The position numbers and the translations under genes are program-made. A DNA stretch of 64,000 nt from Rutpela maculata. Its lineage: Eukaryota; Arthropoda; Insecta; Coleoptera; Cerambycidae. Shown here piece after piece: positions 11,101 through 22,195 of the stretch. Below the pieces are notes generated by a model. It worked only from the letters and a program-made list of their open reading frames with translations. It made no database searches and had not been told where the DNA came from. Location: the NCBI GenBank assembly GCA_936432065.2, contig OW386290.2, positions 133,904,677 through 133,968,676 on the forward strand, in the 5' to 3' direction. Numbering within the stretch: the stretch's first letter is position 1; each line of letters starts with the position of its first letter.

Positions 11101-14083
11101 GGGTTGTTGACGAATTTTCAAAAATGGTGAAATATGGTAGTGGAGGACTTAATTTAGTTATATATTTAATTTGGAAGAAAAATTCTTAGCGCAAGATATT
11201 TTAAAAAATTGTTAAACTTCGACTATTTGAATGTGCCGCGAAAACGGTAGTGACATCATAACGGCAGTTAGATGTGAACTTATAAGCAGAACAGATGAAG
11301 ACGAATAAGTTGACATTGCTGACAAGAAAATAACCTCATATGTCAAAAGTAAATTTGACGTTTAGCTAGCAGTGATTGATGTTTGCAGTTATTGTTAATA
11401 TTTTTTTACAAAACGACTAAGGCAGTATATCTGTAAAAGCTAATTCTGACATTCTACTTGCGGTAGATATATTTATGGTCAGCGAATTTTTAAAAAGAGA
11501 CGATCGTTTTGACATTGCAATGGTTGGAAGTGCAAAAGCTGCAAGGTACTTACGTTACAGCTGCTATAAACAGTACAAACTATTGTAATTTCTGCAAGAA
11601 CTTCCTTTATCTTAGCTTATTAATATTACATAATATGTCTAATATGTATTTTATTATTTAATTTAGATGAATTTGTTAACTATGCCTTGTATTTTATTAA
11701 ATATTTCCTTTTCATTGTTTTATTTCCTATTAACTATATACATGCGTATCTAACTGAAAACAACAAAATAAGTTTATCTACTAAAGAAATTATTTATTAT
11801 CCATTGATACTCACTTCTAAGAAGAGCCAGAATGATACTTACGAAGATATCAAGAAAGGTCTGTATTATAACAAAAAATAAGAAATAGGTAAGTACTTTA
11901 TGCTAGTATCTATCTAAGCAATAAACAATGATATGTATTTATAACACACATAATTCAAAGGGCATTTTAACTACAATCCAACGCATTCGTAGCCATTTCC
12001 GACTGATTGTGTTCACCGACTTTAGACGACTTTCACAGTTTGTTTCATATAGTTTTTCAACGGCGAGTTTTTAAATTTTCTTTCTTAATTTATTGATCAT
12101 CCTAGTATCATGGGGCGTCTAGGGAGCTTCATAAATAATCAATAGCTAACAAAAACAACTGCACTTTAGGTATTCCAACATAAACTAGATAAAATACATA
12201 AAAGCAATTTCCCTCCTTTTAGGAAGTCAAAGCATGAATAACAACAAGCGTCTAGGGAGACCAGGATACTTTGGCTTCGAGACTTCCGCATGCGCATTAC
12301 ACACTGTTAAAAAGTAGAAGGCGGTAAATTGAGCATCTCGTGTGATCTCGTGCCGTGACGTGCTTCTGTTTCTAACCTCAAACATCTTTGACTGCAACTT
12401 GTTGTTTTATTAGTTTGTAGTTTATTTGTTTAACTCTCTCTTGTATTTTAATAATAAAAATGGGTGTGTTTCGCTTTGAATGTACAAAATTATTCTCCAG
12501 AAAAGTTAAGCTGTAACATGAAAGTAACTCTTACATTGCTCGAAATTGAACAGATGTTTTGTGATTTAGTTTATATTAGTATCATATTAACACAGCCGTA
12601 GCCGGTAATACACAATATATTAGTTAACTTGAAAAGAAATTTATGTCTATTTCATATAACAGCCAAATTGTTTATTAAGTTATATTTCCTACTTCAATGT
12701 ATGTAATATAAAAAGAATAATAAGTAAAACCTAGACAGTAGTTTTGAGCACAAAAATTTAAAATACACACTTTATTAATGCCGAATTGCAAATTAGCCTA
12801 TTACCTATTACATCACTTACCCTAATCTAAAAAAAAATAAGAAATTTTTAGTTTGCAAATAAACAAATAAATCAAATTTGTTGAACTTATGTTTCCAGAA
12901 ACTGCCATGGGTAGATTTGCATAAGGAGTTGGCAAGTTTAGGTATAAAGATGCATCTTTATAAATAATATTACTGTTTTGCGAAATAATTTGGATTTGAA
13001 ATTAATTTTTACACATAAATGCTAACACCTGATTTGATATTTTTCTTGGTAAATCGTAAAAAATAATACAACTTTCTAAAAGTTAGATATATATATTTTT
13101 AATACACAAAGTCATTATACAGAAGATGAAGATGGTTTGGGAGGATACAAGAGATTTAAAGCTATATTATTCACCTCTTTGGCATCTGGTTTGGCAAATG
13201 GTTTCTTTTTCTTAGGTATGTTTTTTTTTTGTTTTGTATAGGCTTCAGGACTTCCGCATAAGCATTACACTGTTCAAATGTCGCATTTCAGTGCGCATGC
13301 GGAAGTCTCGAAGCCAAAGTATCCTGGTCTCCCTAGACGCTTGTTGAATAACATTCTAATCTAGAGCCGTTAAGAATTCAGTAATACACCCTGTTTTATC
13401 CACCAGTTTGGCGGGTAATTTAAATTTGTAACAGCTAGAACGCCACACAAGTCTTGTAATGCGGCCGTTTTTCCTACAACATAAACCCATATTAAAAATC
13501 AAATTCCTACATTAAGATACAACTTACCGCAAATAAAACGCTTAGAATACATTGTAATTTGTTACTTTACTTGACATTGAAATGGTCTCCACAATAAGAA
13601 GACTTGGTCCTTCTCTGGTGGCTTTGAATCATTCATTGTTACGTTCAGCGTTTATTATTGGAACACAACAGTTTTTCTGGTGAATTGGTGGTATTATTTA
13701 CACAGTACGGCAGAAAACACTTTCTGTACTTATATTTATCCATAACTAGATGCTGTTAAACTATACCGAATTGTAACCTATGAACGTCAGTTGAATTTGA
13801 CGTCAAATATAATGTCAGATTAAATTGTCGTGATTGTCTTTTTTCTCCGTCGCTATCAGCGAGTTTCTAAATTAGTACGCGTTTCTCGTCGTTTTATAAC
13901 TAACTTCTCTACAGACTGCCGTTATTATGTCATCTCCGTTTTAAATGGATGTATTTTTGTAATTAATATTATAATATTATAAGACTTTCTTTTCAACTTC
14001 TACATGTTTCTAATGATTTTTTATAAATTATTGTTATTGTTTAACATAGATTCTCCTCAAATTTTAACTTAGTGCAACAACCC
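11101..14083. mobile_element. 2.98-kb TIR element with AATT target duplication
   Basis: Inserted in the left arm of E. It has short perfect termini GGGTTGTTG / CAACAACCC and an exact 4-bp duplication AATT at 11097-11100 and 14084-14087. The related arm at 36105 keeps the uninterrupted site (TTTCAATTACCAAGTG). Subterminal similarity extends inward (AACGGCAGT near 11264 and complementary ACTGCCGTT near 13917), so the true TIRs are long and diverged. No transposase was found; frames inside are short. A 4-bp duplication fits several superfamilies (for example Sola, Chapaev, Ginger), so assignment is left open. It carries the MULE-like insertion described next. Confidence 0.75.
12244..13344. mobile_element. 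MULE-like non-autonomous TIR element, 1.1 kb
   Basis: Inverted termini of about 52 bp begin ACAAGCGTCTAGGGAGACCA. They are flanked by a perfect 9-bp direct repeat TGAATAACA (12235-12243 and 13345-13353). Nine-bp duplications plus long TIRs are characteristic of Mutator-like elements. The right arm contains an extra inverted copy of GACTTCCGCAT. No transposase frame. Nested inside the AATT-flanked element, so it is younger than that one. Confidence 0.85.
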
Positions 14084-14198
14084 AATTACCAAATGTCGAA
14101 TCGAAAATCGAGTAACACATTCTTAGGGCACTTTTTTGAGTAGAATTCGTTGCTGATAAGAAGAAAATCATGCCTCAGTTTTCGAGATATAGACATAA

Positions 14199-14868
14199 TA
14201 ATAATAAAGGACTTTATTAACAAAATTAACAGTTTAAAATGCAGACAACTTTATTGGGCGAGGTTCAGTAGTGCCTAATGGCACACTGTTCTTACCCCTA
14301 ACCCAAACAATATAGCCTAAAGATAACAAAATTCAATTGATAACCTATGCTTACAGAAGAAATGAATTCTAAGTACGGTACAATGTGAGAAACAAAAATT
14401 TGATTATTCACATATCTAAAATATTTTTCGTTATACCATATGTACATTTTATATTGATATATCTTGTGAAATCACTGCCTGTTCATAATAAGTTCAAATA
14501 AATATTTTTTAAAACCAGCTAAACTTTTAGTTTTTAATTCCTGGGGTAATTCATTAAGACACTTAGTAATGTTGTAAGAATATGACATCTTAAATAATTG
14601 TGTGTGATGAGCAGGAGGAGTAAGGGTGGTGCCCTTAAATCTAATATTTAAATTGTGGACATCGGTCCGAAAACGTATTTTAGAATATAGATATGGCGGA
14701 CTTTTACTAATTAATATATTAAAGTACTGACAAACAGAGTGTAAATATCGCCTATTTTTCATGTTAAGCCAATTATTTAACTTCAGTATGTGGCTAATAT
14801 GATCATACTCCAAAAATTAACCGCAAGCAGGCATTCTGAAGTTTTTGAATACGAGTACTATCTTCAGC
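14199..14868 (-). mobile_element. LINE 3' fragment, 5'-truncated
   Basis: Inserted in the left arm of E, flanked by ACATAA at 14193-14198 and 14869-14874. Its 3' end (left side, minus orientation) carries a TTA/ATT microsatellite tail. The 113-codon frame at 14472-14813 encodes a reverse-transcriptase-downstream C terminus (FRTDVHNLNIRF, FKKYLFELIMNRQ), typical of Jockey/CR1-like ORF2 tails. The tail and target duplication together show ordinary target-primed reverse transcription with 5' truncation. Confidence 0.8.
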
Positions 14869-15075
14869 ACATAACTTATGTTTTTTAGAAAATATTTTAT
14901 TATTCGATCACAAATAAAATTAGGTATCCAACGATATATCATATGTCATATTTATCTCTAGAAAAAGTGGTTAATTTTCGAAAAATTTAATATATTTGTG
15001 AGGAGGCCATGGAAAACTATTAACAACAACACTTCTTATAATATAAAATAATTTTGCTAAAAATAGGAAAGTAAA

Positions 15076-16170
15076 CTACAATAAATGTTTGAATTGTCTT
15101 CCATTGACATCTATGGATTTTTGACACCCCCTTACAGCATTTGTTGCATTTCCAATCATGACAGAAGTTATTGTCCAAAACCCAGCTAACGTTTTGTTTT
15201 CCAATTCTTCTATGTTATTAGAACGTTCTCTATATATAATATTTTTTAAATAACCCCAAATCCAAAAGTCGGCAGGGGTTATATCGGGAGATCTAGCTGG
15301 CCACAAATTAGGACCATTAATTCCTAAAAATTAAACAATATCTAAACCACTTTGTTGTTTATTAATGTCCAGTTAGCTAAATTAATTGTTAATTATCAAT
15401 TTAGTTAACTTAAAAACTAATCCTGAGTGTTATATAGGTACCTATCCAAATTAAATTTAAATAATTTCGTGTTTTATTTGATGACCTGGGGCGCCATCGT
15501 GTTGGTAAATTAATCTTTGAAATTGTCTTAAGGCATATTGTCTACAAAAGGCTCTGTTTCTTGTAGAATGTTAATAAAATTTTCGGTATTCAAATTACCG
15601 TGAAAAAAATGAGGACCTATTATTTGGTATTCAATAAAACCACACCATACACCAAATCGTCCTTGACGATTAACTGTAGCGGTTACGTGCGGATTTTCGT
15701 GAGCTCAATGGTGGTTATTATGCCGATTAAAAATTCCGGCACTGCTTATATGGGCCTCGTCTTGTTCCTCAATTCCTAGTACTTCATTGCACTGACGCAA
15801 AAACCACTGGCAAAAAACAAAACGCCTTTGAAAGACGTTTGGGTATAAGACTAGTCCTAATTTTGTAGGGTTTGAATTTTTTTTTTTTTTTTAAGTAACG
15901 CAATGCAGTTGTTTTTAGGATTCCTAAATTTTCCTGTATTTCGTGAGACGATATATTAGGATTTTCTCTTACAGTTTCTAAAATAATATTTTCTACAGCT
16001 TCTCTACCTGCTTTATTATATATTTTTGCTCGAGGTTTTACAAATGATCCAAACTCTTTTAAATTTTGTTGTAGCCTTTTGAATATTTTTATGTCTGACT
16101 GTCTCTTTTCTGGTTATCTAAAAATATTGTTTGGGCGGCACTTTTGGCACAAAGTTTTGCTAAATTTGAA
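15076..16170 (-). pseudogene. mariner-like transposase of element E, broken
   Basis: Lies between E's arms and is the presumptive transposase. Recognisable in order on the minus strand: an N-terminal helix-turn-helix remnant (AVENIILETVRENPNIS region, about 15920-16030); DEAHISSAGIFNRHNNHH near 15740 with the first catalytic Asp; GVWCGFIEYQIIGPHFFHGN near 15630; QHDGAPGHQ near 15490 with the second Asp; and WPARSPDITPADFWIWG near 15260 with the third acidic residue intact. Stops and frameshifts separate these blocks, so the gene is dead although all three catalytic positions survive in pieces. The C terminus (DVNGRQFKHLL) runs into the inner TIR. Confidence 0.85.
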
Positions 16171-16197
16171 TCTTCTCCGCATTCTATAAAACAAAAT

Positions 16198-16198
<1 letters not shown>

Positions 16199-16228
<30 letters not shown>
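16199..16228. repeat. (AT)n microsatellite
   Basis: About 15 uninterrupted AT units within the transposase 5' region of element E. Confidence 0.95.
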
Positions 16229-19098
16229 CATATTTTTCACCATTACTAAATTAAACCATTTTCAACAATGCTCACTCACAATTAACTCACAAATTAGTTC
16301 TTGACATTTACGATTATTTCGATTTTCTTTTTTTTTACCATGGCTCAATAAATATTAGAAATGCGATAAATATGCATAGATGCTAATGGAAGACAATTCG
16401 AACATTTATTGTAGTTTAGTTTTCCTGTTTTTGGTAAAATTATTTTATATTATAAGAAGTGTTGTTGTTAATAGTTTTCCATCCCAAGGAACAATTTAAA
16501 AGTCATTTGAACTTGAGGAGGTTTTAAGAAAGGTTTGTCAGGGTTAGGAAATAGTCTTGTCCTTTATTGATGTTGTAGTTAAGGCCTATTAGGCTTCAAG
16601 TATACTTGTTCTTATGTGGTAAGTTTTAAAGCATTCTGTAAGACCTAATTATAAAGCTAGTTTGCTTCTAGGATAATATGTATTTGTAATGGGTTTATTA
16701 TAACCTACATAAAACTCTCTATAAAGCTAATTAGTTTTATGAACGTTTTAAATTCCATTTAGATTTAAAGAGGCTTTAAATTATTCTTTATGGTTTTAAC
16801 ATATTTGCAATAAATGCATCTTAAATCCTTTTTAAAACTAGACATTTTCAATGCCTATTAGTACTTATTAAAGGCCATTACAAAACTAGACTCTTAAAAC
16901 ATCCTTGATAAATGTTGTGATGAAACCGTTATGAAGAAAAAAGGCCTCTATAAATCTAAAAGGCAAATTTTAATTCCATAATACACTTTCCAAAACCTCA
17001 ATAAAACATTTATTATAAAAATAATAAACAATATGTCTGTCTGAACTGTCGTTGATGCATGTATGTGTGTGTGTGTGTGTTAATTAAAAGCAATTCACGA
17101 CTTACTGATGTGTAATTAAGTCTTTTTTGGAAAGGTGGAAGAAAATAAAAAAGAGTGGCCATTTTAAAAGGACTATTAAAACACACACACATACAAATTA
17201 TTTTGAGGTTAAGTTTTAAGTTTTTTGTTTTTTTGTATCAAATGTCAACGTCCCAAACATTTTATTACAGCTTTTATCAAGTCCATGTGTTCTTCGCCAA
17301 GTGCATTTGCATTTTTGTAAGGAAGGGATTATTTGTGATAGTATACAAAAAGACTAAAAAAGGACTTCATTTAGAGTAAATGTTCTAGGTCATTACCATT
17401 ATTAGAATATATAGTTTAATGAGAGGACTGTAAAATGACAATTAGGTTTTTAGTTGGCCGGCCATGTTTTTCTTGTTATATAAAAATATTCAAGGTCAAT
17501 TTCACAATTATAATTATCAATAATTATCACTTTTTCTTTAGCAAATAAAGGTAGAATTACAAGAATCGACTGAAAATTACCGTGGGAACCGAGAAACAGC
17601 CCACTTTTTTAAATTTGCTGATTACGAGTCTATGCAAATTTTGTATGGATATTAAAATCATTATTATTTCTGAGGTCCTTGTTTGTTGGGCCTTTCTTAT
17701 GTAGTTTTAACGATAAACTGCCGTTGGCCCGTTGGTTTTAATTTTTTGTCATACCTGATGTCTTTTTATTACCTTTTAAATCGGCCTTAGAGAGGTTATA
17801 GTGCCACTCTACGCTTTATAAATTTCAAATTCCATTTCATCTTCAATAAGTCTGATGGTGTGTTTGCTTAAATCAGTTTAGAAAAAATAAATGCAATAAT
17901 AAAATTATTTGGATTCCTTCGTGGACATTCTTATAGCTTCTCAGTTCTAATATGGACTTATACGAGTTTTAAAAACTAGTTTTAAGGTAGCCTTCTAGGT
18001 GTTTTCTAGAAATGCAGGAAGCTAATAGAAAAGCTTCTGACAGCTTTAAAATAGGTTTTAAGAAAGGTTTTAAAACGGCCCGAACAAGGTTTTCAAGAGC
18101 AGCACTATGCCTCACTAAGGAGTTTTATGATGGAACTTTAAAAGGCCTTAACAACCTTCATAAGGGTGGGCCCTTTTAGCACAGCATAGATAGAGAGACA
18201 GCAAAGAAACTCTCGTGAGTTCCTTTGTGTTGGCGTGACTAAAATCATTCATCTTGAAGTCGCCATTTCGGGTTAAAAGTCAGAGTTGGATTCCAAACAA
18301 TTTAAATGTTTCCGACAGGACCGTATTATCCAATTCAAATTAAACAGTCTGTGTGCTTGAAAATGTAGACTAGAAACTACGAAACTGTCGTTAGCCATAA
18401 ACAAAAAAATATTGTGATATTTAACAAGAAATGTTTGTGTTCATTACCTGGTATAATGGAATATCATAAAGTAACAGACAACTCTATTGATTTCTTTAAA
18501 TACACAATAATTTTAGATAGCTAAAAAAGTCTGTAATTTTTTTTTCCAACTTGTAAAAATAGGAAGTAAAAGCATATGAAATAGAATTTTCTTTTATAAA
18601 TACATTGATATAATTTTTTCAGTATTTTTTCAAATAAAAATAGCTCAAAAAATAGAACAAATGTTTCTTCATAGCTTCATTTGGGGTTTTTTTTTATAAC
18701 AGAAGGACCTTCGTTACTTGAGTTAAGTGATGATAATTATACTGTATCAAATAGTAGAATGTCTGGGTTCCACTACGGATTCATTATAACTAAAAATAAT
18801 GAGTATTATAACACCCTCCATCCAATTTTTATCATAAAAATCAGACGACCATTTTGACTTTCCAATTTTATTAATTTTCTTGAGAGTTTAGTACACATCT
18901 ACTTGCAAAATTTCATGCTCTTAGCCGAAAATAACAGGTGAGAAAATAACAGATAAGAAACACGACCGTTGAGTGAATAGACTCTTCAATCAACGACACG
19001 ACCTAGTAAAAATGTTCTTGCTTACTGCTATTAAACTGTTATTCAGAAAACAGCAGTAGCAGATAATGAAATCGCAACGCAGCCGCTAATGTAGTGAA

Positions 19099-19400
19099 GT
19101 TGAATATTATTTGTGGGTATCTTGAGTCATCGGCTTTATGTATACACTTCTTAGTTGCTTTTTAATCATAACATATTCAAATCTTTTCGATTTTTTTCTC
19201 CGTGTGTATATTTTCGATTACCCGCATACCAAGTTTAAAAATGATGGAATGCCAGAGTTGAGTTGAATATTTTTGTAGAAATCTCGAGCCATCCGCTTTA
19301 TGTACTCACTTTTAGCTGTTTTTTAAATCATATGTTCAGAGCTCTTATATTTTCTTCTCCATATGTATATTTTCGTTTACCTGCATCTCTAATATTGTCA
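19099..19400. repeat. 163-bp tandem duplication inside K copy 1
   Basis: GTTGAATAT...TGAGTCATC.GCTTTATGTA...CTCCGTGTGTATATTTTCG at 19099 recurs in altered form at 19262. Diverged; not coding. Confidence 0.75.
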
Positions 19401-19644
19401 TTTCATACGCTGTGTTTGGCGTGTTTCTATGCTGGTATTTCTTTATTAATTTAACATAAAATAATAATAATTAAAAGTTGAGGCTTAAAAAATGATTTGT
19501 ATAAATAAAATTATTTATATTTTATTTATATGTATATGAACGTAAGAAAAAATCAATTAATACCTCTATAAAACATAAAAATCAAAGAATTCTTTCTGCC
19601 TGTCGGCCAGCGGCAGCAGCATAATGTATAATAAATAACACAAT

Positions 19645-19766
19645 CGGGGTTTACGAAAATTTACTCTGTGTGTCCAGATCACTATCTCTGTCTTTGTTAT
19701 TCTTGTAGTTTTAGAAAAAGAGAATAATATTTGCAGTTCGCTCAGAGTGAATTATCGTAAACCCCG
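19645..19766. mobile_element. small MITE, 122 bp
   Basis: Inverted ends CGGGGTTTACGAAAATTTAC / complement with 1-2 mismatches. AAT stands directly on both sides (19642-19644, 19767-19769), compatible with a 3-bp target duplication. Located inside K copy 1. Confidence 0.65.
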
Positions 19767-20605
19767 AATAACACTAACTACGTCTATGAACTAAATAAAT
19801 TGTACCCAAATTGTACCTACGTCGCCCGCACTGTTTTCCAAGGTTTTAACCCCAAATGGTTCGTGCGCGACGATCTGCGCAAACCGTTCCCGCCATTCAA
19901 GTTGTCTGTCTCTCTTTCTCTGCTGTGCTTTTAGTCTACAAGTCGCTTTATGATGGTATTAAGGATATTGTTACAGCAAAATGGATTTTTCAAGGCATTT
20001 TATAAATAGTTTTATAGAACCCTTGTATATATTTAAGAAACTAAAATTGTTCCTTGGGATGGCTTCCTCACAAATATATTAAATTTTTCGAAAATTAATT
20101 ATTTTTTCTAGAGATAAATATGACATAAGATATATATCGTTGGATAGCTAATTTAAGTTGTAATCGAATAATGAAATAATTTAAAAAAACACAAGTTATG
20201 TGTGTATCTCGAAAACTGAGGCATGCATAATTTTCTTCTTATCAGCAACGAATTCTACTCAAAAAAATGCCTTGAGAATGTGTTATTCGATTTTCGATTC
20301 GACACTTGATCATTGAGAGATCGTCCAAAAATGCCAGTTTTCCAAAAACGCTCTGTAGCTTGATAGTCGAAAAAGATAGACGATCGCGAATTTACGCCAT
20401 TGTTTGTTTTTCGAAAATTGAGCTCAGGACACCTATATTGATTTTTGTCTATCTGCCATTGTTTTAGAGAAAACCCCAAATCCCATCTAATTTGGTCCAC
20501 CCTGTAGAAGAAAATTATCAGATACTATTGAAAAAATGCATCAGTTTTTAGTATAAGATAGGGATATTAATTGAAATCGTTGAACGATGTCATTAGTTAT
20601 TAGCT

Positions 20606-21449
20606 GTATAAATACAGTATGCATTAATAAATTCGCTTCAGTTTTAATCATCTGATGACGCCAACATGGTTGGCGAAACTCGTGTTAAATACAGTATTCG
20701 AGAATAATGTTAAAGTGTTTTAACATTTGTGGAAACGACTTCATTGTCGTATAAATTATTTAACAAAAGTACTTAAAGCTGTCGTCCAGGTCAAATAGAT
20801 TAGCCCCCTACTGATACAAATTATTAAAAAGCATATAAATAACGTATAATACCTTTCCGAGCTCAAAACTATTTTATATCCTATTCCGTATAAATACAGT
20901 ATGCATTAATAAATTCGCTTCAGTTTTAATCATTTGATGACGCCAACATGGTTGTCGAAGCTCGCGTCAAATACAGTATTCGAGAATAGTGTTAAAGTGT
21001 TTTAACATTTGTGGAAACGACTTCATTGTCGTATAAATTATTTAAGAAAAGTCCTTAAAGCTGTCGTCCAGGTCAAATAGATTAGCCGCCTACTGATATA
21101 AATTATTAAAACGCATATAAAAAACGTATACCTTTCCGAGCTAAAAACTATTTTATATCCTATTCCGTATAAATACAGTATGCATTGATAAATTCGCTTC
21201 AGCTTTAATCATTTGATGATGACAACATGGTTGTCGAAGCTCGCGTCAAATACAGTATTCGAGAATAGTGTTAAAGTGTTTTAACATTTGTGGAAACGAC
21301 TTCATTGTCGAATAAATTATTTAAGAAAAGTCCTTAAAGCTGTCGTCCAGGTCAAATAGATTAGCCGCCTACTGATATAAATTATTAAAAAGCATATAAA
21401 TAACGTATAATACTTTCCCGAAGCTAAAAACTATTTTATATCCTATTCC
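20606..21449. repeat. three tandem ~281-bp monomers (retrozyme-like)
   Basis: GTATAAATACAG starts at 20606, 20888 and 21167, and the repeat ends at 21449, giving periods of 282, 279 and 283. Units are about 95% alike by eye. Each carries a CTGATGA-stem-GAAA motif (see next entry) followed by AGTGTTTTAACATTTGTGG and TCGTCCAGGTCAAATAG. No frame is conserved. Tandem head-to-tail monomers of 170-400 bp with hammerhead motifs are the hallmark of animal retrozymes and of some Penelope-like element repeats, which yield unit-length (circular) RNAs. The array starts 100 bp right of element E. Confidence 0.75.
20640..20692 (+). ncRNA. hammerhead-ribozyme-like motif, unit 1
   Basis: CTGATGA (20652-20658) is followed by a 6-bp helix GCCAAC/GTTGGC with loop ATG, then GAAAC (20675-20679). 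A one- or two-pair helix III then closes at GTT (20684-20686), where cleavage would fall. Units 2 and 3 have TTGATGA (20934, 21213) and GAAGC but a canonical GTC, so together the units imply an ancestor with CTGATGA, GAAAC and GTC. Caveat: one extra C separates CTGATGA from helix II, which is not canonical, and helix I is weak except for a possible distal CATTA/TAATG pairing. Units 2 and 3 would be inactive. Confidence 0.5.
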
Positions 21450-22195
21450 GTAACGCAGTATAAGACCTACTAAGTAAAAATAGTATAAAACGTGATCTAC
21501 CAATAAACTCTCAGAGTTTAGAGCAGGAATAACAGCGGCAGCAATCTGAAATGGCGCTCGTTTAAAGGATATCAACCTCGTGTGTACATCGTCCTCGGGA
21601 ATCGTCCTTATGTAACCTAACTATCCTGGCCGTCACTAGCACGCTCTCGGTGACGTAACACCCGTGCCCCGATCAATGAAATAACAGCGGATCCTCTAAG
21701 GAGTAGGAGTTTGCAGCATTCTTGGCACAATCGTAATGATCAAGGAATTTCTAAACAGCATAGCTTGTAAGATGTGTTCCACACGAGAAAGAGTCCACCT
21801 TTTCGAGGGGTTTTTCTCTAGGGCTCTTGGGCCTTTTTGTTGATACTTTGTCTCTGGGGTTTTGAATTATGCTTTTTTGTTGCCTGTGCAAATTATAGAT
21901 TGTTTTGGTAAGATATTTTGTACAGTGCTTTTCTGTTTTTTTTTTATTTAATCTTTTACAGTGTTATTTGAAAATTCTAATTCATTTATTTTAATTTATT
22001 TTATTTTGTAATTTTTGCCATATTAAATAAATAATTATTTTGTTGTAAAATTAAAATCAAAATTTGTATTTACATTGAATTGGCATTCTAGGACTAGTAA
22101 TAACTAAGTATATGTAACGGCAGTTTCTTTTATGGACGTTAAAATAAATATACGTTAAATATACTATTAAATTCAATTATAATTTGAAAATGGTA
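21450..22195. other. spacer, nothing recognised
   Basis: A GC-richer patch at about 21575-21800 (with GGTGACGTAACACCCGTG) is not obviously repetitive; the rest is AT-rich. No convincing gene or element. Confidence 0.35.

Larger units (their letters stand above)
16483..20058. mobile_element. K element copy 1 (3.6 kb, AT target duplication)
   Basis: Ends CCCAAGGAACAATTT and the exact complement AAATTGTTCCTTGGG. It interrupts the right arm of E. The opposite arm shows the intact site (CCATGGCC), so AT was duplicated (16481-16482, 20059-20060). The first 1.7 kb consists of degenerate subrepeats of TTTTATAAAAC / AAGGCCT / TTTTAAAGG type on both strands. A second inverted pair (AGCACAGCATAGATAGAGAG near 18180; complement near 19910-19936) lies inside. 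No transposase is visible. The 2-bp AT duplication recalls ISL2EU/IS4EU of the PIF/Harbinger-related group; that assignment is inference. Confidence 0.75.
10929..20504. mobile_element. mariner-like element E with long TIRs, nested insertions
   Basis: The ends read AGGGTGGACCAAATTAGATG (left) and its complement (right). TA flanks both sides (10927-10928; 20505-20506). The arms run inward to about 15117 and from about 16378. Once the nested insertions are subtracted they are ~530 bp each and the element is ~2.3 kb. A decayed transposase lies between the arms. Inserted later: a TIR element (11101-14083), a LINE fragment (14199-14868) and a K element (16483-20058). Each interruption can be checked against the opposite arm. 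A related derivative lies at 35795-36270. TA target duplication and transposase type place E in IS630/Tc1/mariner. Confidence 0.85.

Noticed and set aside
20255..20500. 81-codon minus-strand frame as a protein
   Set aside because: It lies in the inverted arm of element E; the equivalent arm and the 35.8-kb derivative do not keep the frame.
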